A DNA stretch of 64,000 nucleotides from Streptomyces sp. CA-210063. Its GTDB lineage: Bacteria; Actinomycetota; Actinomycetes; Streptomycetales; Streptomycetaceae. The notes beneath the pieces are model-generated. The model had not been told where the DNA came from, made no database searches, and saw only the letters and a program-made list of their open reading frames with translations. The position numbers and the translations under genes are program-made. The stretch lies in NCBI RefSeq assembly GCF_024612015.1, contig NZ_CP102512.1:5766001-5830000 (forward strand), given 5' to 3'. How positions within the stretch are numbered: the first letter of the stretch is position 1; every line of letters begins with the position of its first letter. Positions 32,861 through 41,364 of the stretch are shown in pieces.

Positions 32861-35032
32861 ATGACGTCTGCCGAGCGTGACCCCGCCCTCCACGACCCAG
32901 CCCTTCTGCACTCCGCCCTCGCCCACGAACGCACCTACCACGACACCTGCCGCGCCGCCCTCGCCGCGATGGTCGAGGGAGCGGGGGAGCAGGTCGTCGT
33001 CGGTGAGGACGTCTCCGCGTCGGGGGCCGACGCGGAGGTGCTCGGGTACCGGCTGCGCAGCCACGCCAAAGAGATGCGGGAACTACCGGAAGGACCGCTG
33101 TTCTTCGGGCGACTCGACTTCGCCGCGCAGGCGTCCACCGATCACGCCGGGCAGAGCTATCACATCGGTCGGCTGCGGATCAGTGAGCACCCGGCCGCGC
33201 CGCCCCTCGTCGTGGACTGGCGGGCCCCGGTGTCCCGCGCCTTCTATCAGGCGAGCCTCCGTGATCCCCGGGGTGTCGCCGTCCGGCGGCGCTTCGGGTG
33301 GGCGCCGGGAAGTCGCGGTGACTCGGCCGACCTCACGGGTCTGGAGGACGAGCACCTCGGTCATCCCGAGCATCCAGGGCAGCTCGGCCATCCCGGCCAT
33401 CCAGGTCACCTCGGTCAGGGAGCCCCACATGACCAGGTCTCCGCCCCACCCGGAGGCCTCCTCGCCGCCGAGATCGAGCGTCCCCGCCTCGGTCCGATGC
33501 GGGACATCGCCGCCACCATCCAGCCGGAGCAGGACGACCTGGTGCGTGCGGATCTCACCACGTCCGTCTGTGTGCAGGGCGCCCCCGGCACCGGCAAGAC
33601 GGCTGTCGGCCTGCACCGCGCCGCGTACCTCCTCTACACCTATCCCCAGCGCATCCGCCGCGCCGGCCTGCTGATCCTCGGTCCGAACCGCACCTTCCTC
33701 TCGTACATCTCGGAGGTCCTGCCGGCGCTCGGCGAGACGGGCGTACGGCAGTCGACGATCACGGAGGAGATCGCCCGGCACCCGGTCACGGCGGAGGACG
33801 ACGAACGTGCCGCGGTCGTCAAGCACGACGCCCGGATGGCGGAGGTGCTCCGCCGGGCCCTGTACGCCGGCGTGACCGCCGAGTACGCCGACTCCCTTGT
33901 CGTACCGGACGGTTCGTACCGCTGGCGGGTGTCCGGTGAGGAGCTGCGGCGGATCGTGGCGGACGTACGGGCGGAGGAACCGCCGTACGGCCTCGGGCGG
34001 GAGCGGGTCCGGGCGCGGGTCGTCCGGCTCGTGCAGACGCAGGTGGAGCGGCGGGCCGGCCCGCCGCCGAACGCGTGGCTGTACCGCCTCTCCCGGTCGC
34101 GGCCGGTCGGCGCGTACGTCGACGCCGTATGGCCGCGGGTCCGGCCGGAGGAGGTGGTGGCGCGGCTGCTCGGGGACCCCGACGCGCTCGCCGCCGCGGC
34201 GGAGGGGCTGCTCGACCCGGCCGAGCAGCAGGCGCTCACCTGGGCGAAACCCCCGCGTACGTGGCGGTCGGCCCGCTGGTCGGCCGCCGATCTCGTCCTC
34301 CTGGACGAGGTCGCGGGGCTCCTCGAACACCCCGACGGCTACGGCCATGTCGTCGTCGACGAGGCCCAGGACCTCTCCCCGATGGAGTGCCGGGCGATCG
34401 GCCGCCGGGCGGCCTTCGGCTCGGTGACCGTACTGGGCGACCTGGCCCAGGGAACGACCCCCTGGGCCGCCTCCGACTGGCCTCGGCTCCTCACCCACCT
34501 GGGTAAGCCGGACGCCCACGTCGTCCCTCTGACCACCGGTTTCCGGGTGCCGCAGGCCGTCGTGGAACTGGCCAACGGCTTGCTGGGCCGTCTGGGGGTG
34601 GACGTGCCCGCCGCCCGATCCCTGCGGAGGGACGGGGAGTTGAGGATCAGGAGGGTGGATGGGATGGACGGGGTGGAGGCAGGGGGTGAGGGTGGCGAGG
34701 GCGTCGTCGTCGAGACCGTCGCCGCCGTGCGGGACGCGCTCGCCCGGGAGGGGTCCATCGGGGTCATCGCGGCCGATGGGCCGGATGTCGTACGGCTGCG
34801 GAAGGCGCTCGGCGAGGCCGGGGTCGAGACAACCGGTCCCGGCGAACTCGGCGCGCGCGTCGCCGTGTTGGGGGCGGGCGAGGCGAAGGGTCTGGAGTAC
34901 GACCATGTCGTGGCCGTCGAGCCGGCCGCGATCGTGGCGGCGGAGGGGCGAGGGCTGCACCGGCTGTATGTCGTGCTCACGCGGGCGGTGTCACGGCTGG
35001 ACGTGGTGCACGCGCGCGCGTTGCCGTGGTGA
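32861..35032 (+). CDS. helR: HelD/HelR-type RNA polymerase recycling ATPase
   Basis: 723 residues. An N-terminal coiled-coil arm with ALAHERTYHDTCRAALAAM, then a UvrD-like superfamily 1 ATPase with Walker A GAPGTGKT at 240-247, GHVVVDEAQDLSPME (motif II) and EAKGLEYDHV near the end. These proteins remove stalled RNA polymerase from DNA; HelR-type members protect against rifamycins. The usual rifamycin-associated element upstream of HelR genes was not found; the promoter region at 32815-32860 is AT-rich. A 20-residue insertion of LGHP/HPG repeats (166-185) is peculiar to this copy. The assignment to HelR rather than HelD is moderate. Confidence 0.82.
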   Translation: MTSAERDPALHDPALLHSALAHERTYHDTCRAALAAMVEGAGEQVVVGEDVSASGADAEVLGYRLRSHAKEMRELPEGPLFFGRLDFAAQASTDHAGQSYHIGRLRISEHPAAPPLVVDWRAPVSRAFYQASLRDPRGVAVRRRFGWAPGSRGDSADLTGLEDEHLGHPEHPGQLGHPGHPGHLGQGAPHDQVSAPPGGLLAAEIERPRLGPMRDIAATIQPEQDDLVRADLTTSVCVQGAPGTGKTAVGLHRAAYLLYTYPQRIRRAGLLILGPNRTFLSYISEVLPALGETGVRQSTITEEIARHPVTAEDDERAAVVKHDARMAEVLRRALYAGVTAEYADSLVVPDGSYRWRVSGEELRRIVADVRAEEPPYGLGRERVRARVVRLVQTQVERRAGPPPNAWLYRLSRSRPVGAYVDAVWPRVRPEEVVARLLGDPDALAAAAEGLLDPAEQQALTWAKPPRTWRSARWSAADLVLLDEVAGLLEHPDGYGHVVVDEAQDLSPMECRAIGRRAAFGSVTVLGDLAQGTTPWAASDWPRLLTHLGKPDAHVVPLTTGFRVPQAVVELANGLLGRLGVDVPAARSLRRDGELRIRRVDGMDGVEAGGEGGEGVVVETVAAVRDALAREGSIGVIAADGPDVVRLRKALGEAGVETTGPGELGARVAVLGAGEAKGLEYDHVVAVEPAAIVAAEGRGLHRLYVVLTRAVSRLDVVHARALPW

Positions 35033-35152
35033 TGCGTGTGGAGTGAGGGCGTACGGGTGTGAGGGCGTGCGGCGGCCGTTACCGGAAGACGGCGGAGTCA
35101 TGACCGTACTGGCACCTTTTGTGATCGGGTCCGTGGCTACGGTGATCGGGTA

Positions 35153-35220
35153 CCGGTGAGCGGCGGAACACGCGAGCCCGATCTCCCCTCCCCCCGGGGG
35201 GCTCGCACGCCGCTCACCGG
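35153..35220. terminator. Bidirectional terminator
   Basis: Arms 35153-35165 and 35208-35220 match perfectly over 13 bases, with a second hairpin (GAGCCC and GGGCTC type) inside. It separates the convergent HelR-like gene and the F420-type gene. Confidence 0.8.
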
Positions 35221-35243
35221 CACCCGGTCACTCATCCCACCGC

Positions 35244-36107
35244 TCAGGACTTCGTCGGCACCGCCACAGCGTCCAGCACGGGTATCAACTGCTCCTCCTC
35301 GTACGTGAGGTGGGCTTCGAGCTCGGCGATGAGCCGTTCCACCTCCGGGAGTACGGCGACGGGGTCGGCGTTCTCGGTCGTCACGACCCGGCGCAGTTCC
35401 TCGGTGAGGGCGGCGATCCGCTCGTGCTCCTCGTGGAGGCGGGTGAGGGCCGGGGCCAGCTCGGGGTGACGGTCGGCGAGGAAGGGGAACAGGCCGATGT
35501 CCTCGCCGGTGTGGTGGTTGTGGAGGCCCTGGCAGAAGGTGAGGCAGTTGACGCGGAGCTGGGCACCGAGGCCGGCCTTCCCGTTGCTTGCGATCAACTC
35601 CTTCTTGATCAGGGCGAGTTCACGGCGGAAGGCGTCATGGACCACCTTGATGGCCTCGCCCAGGGAACCGGCGTTGATGTTCGGCGGACCGGCCACGGGG
35701 AGTTCACGCAGGGCGACGACCGGGATCGTACGGTCCGTCTTCGCCTGGTACTCGGCCCACCCCGGCTCCGCCTCGACCGCCCGCGCGAACGCCCGGTCCC
35801 GCTCCTCGCCGTCCAGTACGACGGCCTCGGCCTCGTAGGTGAACGCCCCGCTCTCCACGGTGACCCGGGGGTCGGCCGTGATGTTCCGGTACCAGTTGGG
35901 GTGCCTGGGTGATCCACCGGCCGACGCGATCACCAGGATCGTGCCGTCGCCGTCGGGGAGGTAGCCGAGGGGAGTGGTGTGCCGGGTGCCGGTACGGGCG
36001 CCGGTGGTGGTCAGCAGGATCAGACGAGCGCCCTCGAAATAGCCGCCGACGTTGCCGTGGTGGGCGCGGAACTCTTCGATGACTTGCTGGTTGAAGGGGT
36101 TGGGCAT
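35244..36107 (-). CDS. Deazaflavin-dependent oxidoreductase fused to a hemerythrin domain
   Basis: 287 residues. Residues 1-140 are a Ddn-type nitroreductase/F420-binding split-barrel (LTTTGARTGTRHTTPLGYL, VIASAGGSPRHPNWYRNITADP), the family that uses F420H2. Residues 150-285 form a four-helix hemerythrin domain with His157, the GLHNHHTGED group (His196-Glu202), HEEHERI (His225/228) and HLTYEEEQL (His266, Glu270) as probable di-iron ligands. Fusion would place an oxygen/nitric-oxide binding diiron site on an F420 enzyme. Fusions of these two domains occur in actinobacteria; reaction unknown. Start ATG at 36107. Confidence 0.85.
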   Translation of the reverse strand: MPNPFNQQVIEEFRAHHGNVGGYFEGARLILLTTTGARTGTRHTTPLGYLPDGDGTILVIASAGGSPRHPNWYRNITADPRVTVESGAFTYEAEAVVLDGEERDRAFARAVEAEPGWAEYQAKTDRTIPVVALRELPVAGPPNINAGSLGEAIKVVHDAFRRELALIKKELIASNGKAGLGAQLRVNCLTFCQGLHNHHTGEDIGLFPFLADRHPELAPALTRLHEEHERIAALTEELRRVVTTENADPVAVLPEVERLIAELEAHLTYEEEQLIPVLDAVAVPTKS

Positions 36108-36577
36108 TCTCTGCTTTCTGTGGATGGCGACAGGGGTGTGGTCTGTGGTCTGTGGTCTGTGGTCTGTCGCAGAATTCGGGCAGGGGTGATTTCCGCAGCG
36201 CGTTCCGATGGAATGTGCGGTGAAAATACGGAAGGTGTGGAATCGCGCGGCGGCGCAGCTCAGCGCGGCATGAGGAGAAGAACGGCGTTCGGAGAAGAAC
36301 GGTGTTCAGCGCGCGGAACTCGATAGGCGGACCCCTGGCCCGCCTCGGCCTCACTCGGAGGCCGGGCAACCAATCCGCTCACGGCTCAAGGCCGACCCGG
36401 CAGTCATGGGGACAAGGGTAAGGGGAGCGGATGGGGATGGGCAACGCTTATTCGGACGGTGGGCGGGCGGAATTTGGACGGTACTCCGACGGTACTCGGA
36501 CGAAATTCGGCGGCGGCCTCTGTATTGGGCGGCGACCTCCCGTATTGGGCGGCGATCTCGTCAGCCGGGGCCCGAAG
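36108..36577. other. Gene-free stretch with short tandem repeat
   Basis: No convincing gene on either strand. It contains four copies of a 7-bp unit TGTGGTC (about 36137-36165) just upstream of the F420/hemerythrin gene and lower GC than the neighbours. It may mark the left edge of the accessory block. Confidence 0.5.
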
Positions 36578-37177
36578 TCACGCCTGCCGGTCGGCCTCCT
36601 TGGCCGCGCGCTCCAGGCGGTCGCGATAGTCCTCCCACCACGCCGGGTCGCTCGTCGGCACGCTGGTGTTTCCCTTGTTCATTCCGACCGTGCCGTCGAT
36701 GAGTTCGCGGAGGATGTCGGCGTGGCCGGCGTGGCGGTGAGTGTCGGCGATCACCCGGGTGACGGCATGATGCAACGTCACCTCGTCCTTGCCGGCCGGC
36801 CACCACGGCACCCTGCCGACCGTGTCCAGCGCCAGCGCGTCGAGGGTCGCGTCCGCGTGCGCCCACGCCCGGCGGTAGAGCCCCACGACTGACTCGCGCG
36901 ACTCGTCGGCGGTGGCCCACATGTCCGCGTTGGGCTCGGCGTCACTGTCGAGCCAGGGCAGGGGCTCGCCCGACGGCCGCCCGAAGGTGTCCCCGAGATA
37001 GCCCAGTTCCACACCGGCCGCGTGCTTCACCAGGCCCAGGAGGTTGGTGCCGGTCGGCGTCAGAGGGCGGCGGGCGTCGTACTCCGAGAGCCCTTCGAGC
37101 TTCCACAGCAGGGCGTCACGGGCGGACTGCAGATAGAAGCGGAGGTCGGCCTTGGCGTCCGATACGGCGGAGGTCAT
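36578..37177 (-). CDS. DinB/DUF664 family protein
   Basis: 199 residues, four-helix DinB-like metal-dependent fold. Conserved histidines include LVKHAAGVELGYLG and TRVIADTHRHAGHADILREL, the usual three metal ligands. The family includes bacillithiol/mycothiol-dependent S-transferases and genes of unknown role. A related protein lies at 39118-39666 on the other strand. Start ATG at 37177. Confidence 0.85.
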   Translation of the reverse strand: MTSAVSDAKADLRFYLQSARDALLWKLEGLSEYDARRPLTPTGTNLLGLVKHAAGVELGYLGDTFGRPSGEPLPWLDSDAEPNADMWATADESRESVVGLYRRAWAHADATLDALALDTVGRVPWWPAGKDEVTLHHAVTRVIADTHRHAGHADILRELIDGTVGMNKGNTSVPTSDPAWWEDYRDRLERAAKEADRQA

Positions 37178-37313
37178 GGGGCCAGTCTGCCGCTCACGTG
37201 ATCTTTGTCCACCCCGCGCGAGTCGGTCAGTAGGCTCGTTGTCACTCCGTTCCCACCGGAGTCCTGCGCCGCGAGTTCGTTGGTTCTCAACCGAACCGCA
37301 TTTCCGGTGCGGC

Positions 37314-38174
37314 CTACGAGAAGTCGTACGCGGCCCAGTCGGCGAGCGTGCGGTAGCCGAGGCGCTGGTAGAGGGCGTTGCTGGTGGGGTTGGACCGGTC
37401 CGCGAACAGCACGACGTCCTTCGCGCCCGCGGCCAGCGCGGCCCGGCTCACCTCCGCGGTCACGGCGCCCGCGTAGCCGTGACCGCGCAGGTGGGCCGGG
37501 GTGTAGACGATGTCCACCTGGACCTGGCCGCCGATCATCGGGTTCATGCCCGCGATGGAGACGGGAGTGCCGTCCGGGGTCTCCCAGAGTGTGTAGCGCT
37601 TGTCGGCGTAGCGCGTGCCGGCCCAGGAGCCGGCGTCGATGGAGACGTCCTCCCCGACGGCCTTGGCGAACTCCCCGCACCAGAACATGACTTGGTCGAG
37701 GTCCTGCTCGCCCAGGACGCGGCCCCGGCCCGCCGGCATCGGCTCCGGTGGGGTGAGCGTGCCGAGGCGGTACAGACGGAGCCGAGTGTCGCGGATTTTC
37801 GGCGTGGCCCCGGTGTGCCGCTGCCAGGCCTCGGCGAAAGCGCTGGCGGTGCTGTGGTCCGCGCTGACGGAGGGAAGGGAGTGCCCGGCGGCGGCCAGGT
37901 GGGCGGCGAGGGAGTCGGCCTGCTCGGGCGAGAGCGGGGTGGGGCACAGAGCGCGGGGCGGGAGGCGGTGGAAGGCGGCGTGGACCTCGCCCGCTCGCTC
38001 CAGCACGCCGAAGACCGGGGCTTCGGTGCCGAACGCCTCCGCCCCACGTGTTCGCACTCTCTCGGCCCACGTCAGCGGCATGACGTGCCGGCCGGGTTGT
38101 GAGCGCAGGAAGTCTCCGGCTCGGGCGAGAAAGTCGTCGACGTCTTCGGTGAGGTGCCAGTCATCCGGGCGCAT
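37314..38174 (-). CDS. GNAT-family acetyltransferase
   Basis: 286 residues. The acetyl-CoA-binding region is in the C-terminal half: VDIVYTPAHLRGHGYAGAVTAEVSRAALAAGAKDVVLFAD, followed by NPTSNALYQRLGY. The N-terminal half (residues 1-120) is an additional degenerate GNAT-like domain as in FR47-type enzymes. Acceptor unknown. The reading frame upstream is joined to a methyltransferase remnant, so the promoter may have been brought in by a rearrangement. Confidence 0.85.
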   Translation of the reverse strand: MRPDDWHLTEDVDDFLARAGDFLRSQPGRHVMPLTWAERVRTRGAEAFGTEAPVFGVLERAGEVHAAFHRLPPRALCPTPLSPEQADSLAAHLAAAGHSLPSVSADHSTASAFAEAWQRHTGATPKIRDTRLRLYRLGTLTPPEPMPAGRGRVLGEQDLDQVMFWCGEFAKAVGEDVSIDAGSWAGTRYADKRYTLWETPDGTPVSIAGMNPMIGGQVQVDIVYTPAHLRGHGYAGAVTAEVSRAALAAGAKDVVLFADRSNPTSNALYQRLGYRTLADWAAYDFS

Positions 38175-38365
38175 GCTTCATGATTCCCCGGCTGTAGGTG
38201 TGCCCAGTGCTTTTCCGCCAGGGCCAGGCGCGCGGTGACGACGAGCCCGGCCCGGTCCAGCAGCGCGACGATCCGATCCGCCGGGAGCGGGCGGGACACG
38301 AGGGACACCGGACGGCCGCCGAGATCGTTGTCCTGAAAACGCCAGACGTCGACGACACCTGCCTG
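38155..38365 (-). pseudogene. C-terminal remnant of a class I methyltransferase
   Basis: In one minus frame, about 65 residues read as the end of a SAM methyltransferase: DVWRFQDNDLGGRPVSLVSR, then LPADRIVALLDRAGLVVTAR and GNHEACARMTG, equal in layout to the usual closing segment where a hydrophobic loop is followed by a helix and an EARLE-type strand. No motif I or start lies upstream. I regard it as debris; the match is from pattern memory only. Confidence 0.4.
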
Positions 38366-38411
38366 CAGCCGGTGAAGAGAGCGGCAGCGACGAGGCGTGG
38401 ATCCTCCCGCC

Positions 38412-38948
38412 TCAACTCCTGACGGCCTCCGCGATCCGCAGGGCGGCCTGGGCGGGCGTGAGGTGCGTCGTGTCGACGACCTCGGCCTCGCCGTGCAGCC
38501 ACGTGCGGGCCGCCTCGGCGTAGGGCTCGAGGTATCGGAGACGGAACGGGGAGTCGGGGCCAAGAACAGTGTCGCCGGCGATGCGCCCGCGGAGGGTGTC
38601 CTGGTCGGCGTGGAGGACGAAGTGCCGTACCGGAATGGCGTGCTGGGCGAGGCCCGAACTGATCTCACGCCAGTACTGCTCGACCAGGACGGTCATGGGT
38701 ATCACCAGAGTGCCGCCGGTGTAGTCGAGCACGCGGCGGGCGGTCTCGACCACGAGCTGCCGCCACGGCGGCCAGTGCTGGAAGTTGTCCGTCCCGGGCA
38801 GCCCGGGCGTGATGTCCATGAGTGTCTCGCCGACCTTCTCGGCGTCGAACACCCGTGAATCCGGGATCAGTTGCTGCACGAGTGGACTGGTCGTCGTCTT
38901 GCCCGCGCCGTGGGTGCCGTTCAGCCATACGATCACGGGATCCGACAC
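38412..38948 (-). CDS. P-loop ATP-binding protein, kinase-like
   Basis: 178 residues with a Walker A motif GTHGAGKTTTS at about 10-20, and a Walker-B/lid-like pattern further on (VLHADQDTLRGRIAGD). The short length and lid suggest a shikimate/adenylate kinase-like small-molecule kinase rather than a helicase. The start ATG at 38948 lacks a strong ribosome binding site. Substrate unknown; AAA-family annotation is the usual label for this group. Confidence 0.8.
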   Translation of the reverse strand: MSDPVIVWLNGTHGAGKTTTSPLVQQLIPDSRVFDAEKVGETLMDITPGLPGTDNFQHWPPWRQLVVETARRVLDYTGGTLVIPMTVLVEQYWREISSGLAQHAIPVRHFVLHADQDTLRGRIAGDTVLGPDSPFRLRYLEPYAEAARTWLHGEAEVVDTTHLTPAQAALRIAEAVRS

Positions 38949-39117
38949 TAGCGCTGTGCGGGCCGCGGGAACGGGCGCGGCAGAAACCCGGTACGGCTTC
39001 GGCGTTTCCGCTCATCCGAGACGCAGTGCAGCGCAGTTGCAACAGCCCGCAGGTATCAGGTCCGATGTCAGTGGTGCCTGCCAGACTCGGCTCGTCCCCC
39101 GGCCAGGAAGGCAGACG

Positions 39118-39666
39118 ATGACCGACACAGCCACCCCCAAGCACTATGCGACCCGGTGGAACAACGACACCCGCCCGACCCCTCCCGCCGTCGGTGGCGA
39201 AAGGGAGACCCTGAGCGCGGTCCTGGACTGGCACCGGGCCACCTTCGAGCTCAAGTGCGCCGGCCTGTCTCCGGAGCAGTTGTCCGCACGGGCGGTGCCG
39301 CCCTCCGGGCTGTCTCTGCATGGCATGGTGCGGCATCTGGCCGGCGTCGAGCGCTGGTGGTTCCGCATCCAGTTCGCCGGAGAGAACGTTCCGCTCCTCT
39401 ACTACTCCGACGACGACCCGGACCAGGACTTCGACAGCCTGGAAGGTGACGCCGAGGAGGCGTTCGCCGTCTGGCGGACGGAGTGCGAGCACTCCAGGCA
39501 GATCACGGCCGCTGCCGCGTCGCTGGATGAGACAGGGATCCGCAAGAGGACCGGCGAGCCGATCTCACTGCGCAGGATCATGGTGGACCTGATCGCTGAG
39601 TACGCACGACACAACGGCCACGCCGATCTCCTGCGCGAATGCATCGACGGCTCCACCGGGATGTGA
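39118..39666 (+). CDS. DinB/DUF664 family protein
   Basis: 182 residues, ATG at 39118 with GGAAGG nearby. Metal-binding-type histidines in SLHGMVRHLAGVERWWFRI and LIAEYARHNGHADLLRECID. It is a paralogue of the protein at 36578-37177 and ends at a perfect 15-bp hairpin (39849-39887). The role is unknown; such proteins may use a low-molecular-weight thiol such as mycothiol. Confidence 0.85.
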   Translation: MTDTATPKHYATRWNNDTRPTPPAVGGERETLSAVLDWHRATFELKCAGLSPEQLSARAVPPSGLSLHGMVRHLAGVERWWFRIQFAGENVPLLYYSDDDPDQDFDSLEGDAEEAFAVWRTECEHSRQITAAAASLDETGIRKRTGEPISLRRIMVDLIAEYARHNGHADLLRECIDGSTGM

Positions 39667-39848
39667 CCCCGCAGCCGCACGAGCCCCTGGTGGCGACGGA
39701 TGGCCGCCCGCAGAACGGTCGAAGAAGTGCCGATCAGCGACGACAGGTGCCCGATGGCCACGTGTGTCCTGCCCCGTCGAGCGGGCCGACGACATTGCGG
39801 TGATGCTGCCGCTTCCCCTGAGGGAGTCAAAGCTGCTTCGCCTGCCCT

Positions 39849-39887
39849 GATGGCGGTACCTGGGGAACAGCTCCAGGTACCGCCATC
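39849..39887. terminator. Perfect 15-bp stem, bidirectional
   Basis: Arms 39849-39863 and 39873-39887 are exactly complementary around a 9-base loop. It lies between the convergent DinB-like and ABM genes. Confidence 0.85.
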
Positions 39888-39941
39888 ACCGCCGACCCGT
39901 CCCGACCGCTGACGTCGAGTACCGGCCGGCAGGAGCGGTCA

Positions 39942-40313
39942 CTATTCCCCTTCGCAGACGCCCTCGACAGCGACCTTCTGGTACAGGTGCGGGTAGGCGA
40001 CGGTGCCGGCGGGGTAGCCCTCCAGGTGCGAGGCGAACTCCGGCGTGCCGAGCGCCGCACGGAGGTGCTCGGTGGATTTCCAGACCGCGACGTTGGTGAA
40101 AAGCCGGCTGCCGCCGATGCCCCGGTACAGCTGCACCGAAAGAAGGCTTCCCGACTTCTTCATGTACTCCGCGTCGTCCGTCCAGGCGGCCACCACCTCG
40201 TCCTCCTTGCCTTCCGGAGCGACGAACGTGTTGATGATGGTGACCGGGCCGGCCTTCTCCTTCTGCTGGTCGCGGAAGTGGGCGGACTCGTCGAGGTTGC
40301 CGAACTTGAGCAT
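39942..40313 (-). CDS. Antibiotic-biosynthesis-monooxygenase (ABM) domain protein
   Basis: 123 residues from the ATG at 40313, placed by GGAGGAATC; the very long frame upstream of it is antisense noise. Conserved ABM pattern: VTIINTFVAPEGKEDEVVAAW, then FTNVAVWKSTEHLRAALGTP and EFASHLEGYPAG. ABM proteins are small ferredoxin-fold dimers acting as quinone or polyketide monooxygenases or heme-degrading enzymes. The gene follows the hydrolase gene 107 bases downstream on the same strand, so the pair may be one TetR-controlled operon. Confidence 0.83.
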   Translation of the reverse strand: MLKFGNLDESAHFRDQQKEKAGPVTIINTFVAPEGKEDEVVAAWTDDAEYMKKSGSLLSVQLYRGIGGSRLFTNVAVWKSTEHLRAALGTPEFASHLEGYPAGTVAYPHLYQKVAVEGVCEGE

Positions 40314-40420
40314 GATTCCTCCATGAACTCGAGAGGGGAAGTGGGTCCACGAACCCCATGGGCGGTCCGGGTGAGGGGCTACACCGCCGTTCGCTGCGTG
40401 GCTCCACCCGTGGTGCGCTT

Positions 40421-41215
40421 TCAGGCGTCGTGCTTGCCGAGGAAGTCGGTGATGAGCTGCAGCCACTCGTCGGTCCGCTCCAGCATCGGCAGGTGGCCGG
40501 TGGCGATTTCCACGAGCTGGGCGTCGGGGATGGTCTCGGCGACCTGGCGGTGCAGGGCGGTGGACGTGAGCCGGTCGTCGGTGGTCGAGATGACCAGAGT
40601 GGGGATCCTGATGTCGGCGAGGTCGTCCCGGACGTCGACATGGCCGACGAGAACGGTCTGCTCGGAGCTGCCGTCGGCCGCGGCGGCGGCGGTGTAGCCG
40701 AGGGTCTGCCGCAGTTGCTCGGCCGGCATGGACTCCAGCGCCTGGGTGCCCAGGGCCATCATGAGCAGGAATTCGGCGAGCAGTTCGCGGTCGCCGGACG
40801 CGGCGATCTTGCTCCAGACCGAGGTGGCGAGAGCGAGTCGGTTGTCGCGGTACGGGAAGGCGGCGGTCAGCATGAGTGCGGTGACGCGCTCGGGATGGCG
40901 GGCGGCGGCGCGGATGGCGACCGGGCCGCCGAGGGAGAAGCCGGACACGGCGAAGCGGTCGAGGCCCTCCGCGTCGGCGGCGGCGATGAGCTGGTCGGCG
41001 AGGTCGTCGACGGACAGCGGGGTGGTGGAGCGGGGGGTGTCGCCGCTGCCGGGGTAGTCGATGCCGACGACGGTGTGGCGGGCGGCGAGTGCTTCCAGGA
41101 CGGGGCCGTAGGTGCCGGCGAGGCTGCTGCCGGCGCCGTGGGCGAGGAGCAGGCCGGGGCCGGAACCGAGGCGCGTGCGGGAGAGCGTGGGTTCGGGCAG
41201 GTTGCGAGGTGACAT
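40421..41215 (-). CDS. Alpha/beta hydrolase
   Basis: 264 residues starting at the second ATG (41215), which has a ribosome binding site at proper distance; MTM at 41221 is possible. Motifs: LLLAHGAGSSLAGTYGPVLE, GIDYPGSGDTP, nucleophile elbow VSGFSLGGPV, acid in STTDDRLTS and catalytic His in IATGHLPML. It looks like a fluoroacetate-dehalogenase/esterase-type enzyme of unspecified substrate. Diverges from a TetR gene over a repeat-rich promoter and probably forms an operon with the ABM gene. Confidence 0.85.
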   Translation of the reverse strand: MSPRNLPEPTLSRTRLGSGPGLLLAHGAGSSLAGTYGPVLEALAARHTVVGIDYPGSGDTPRSTTPLSVDDLADQLIAAADAEGLDRFAVSGFSLGGPVAIRAAARHPERVTALMLTAAFPYRDNRLALATSVWSKIAASGDRELLAEFLLMMALGTQALESMPAEQLRQTLGYTAAAAADGSSEQTVLVGHVDVRDDLADIRIPTLVISTTDDRLTSTALHRQVAETIPDAQLVEIATGHLPMLERTDEWLQLITDFLGKHDA

Positions 41216-41263
41216 GGTCATCCGCCTTTCGAATGTGCACCGTCACTCAAGAATCATCCAGTG

Positions 41264-41346
41264 CGTGTGATTGCTCTCCAAGGTCTATCACACGCCATGT
41301 ATGATTCGGATCGAACTGTGACCTCAATCACACTTGATGTATGATT
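41264..41346. promoter_or_regulatory. TetR operator region with repeated 21-mers
   Basis: Near-identical 21-base direct repeats at 41286-41306 and 41326-41346 (TATCACAC...ATGTATGATT and AATCACAC...ATGTATGATT), period 40. GCGTGTGAT (41264-41272) and ATCACACGC (41287-41295) also form an inverted repeat. The region is AT-rich and lies between the hydrolase and the TetR gene; divergent control is likely. Confidence 0.75.
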
Positions 41347-41364
41347 TGCCGGTAGGGTGGCGGC

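Noticed and set aside
35100..35159. 19-codon hydrophobic peptide (MTVLAPFVIGSVATVIGYR)
   Set aside because: Only a weak start and it runs into the terminator stem; no sign of conservation visible in the sequence.
39942..41246. A 434-codon minus-strand frame over the ABM and hydrolase genes
   Set aside because: Its N-terminal half is Arg/His/Pro-rich shadow of the hydrolase; the real ABM start is at 40313 with a ribosome binding site.
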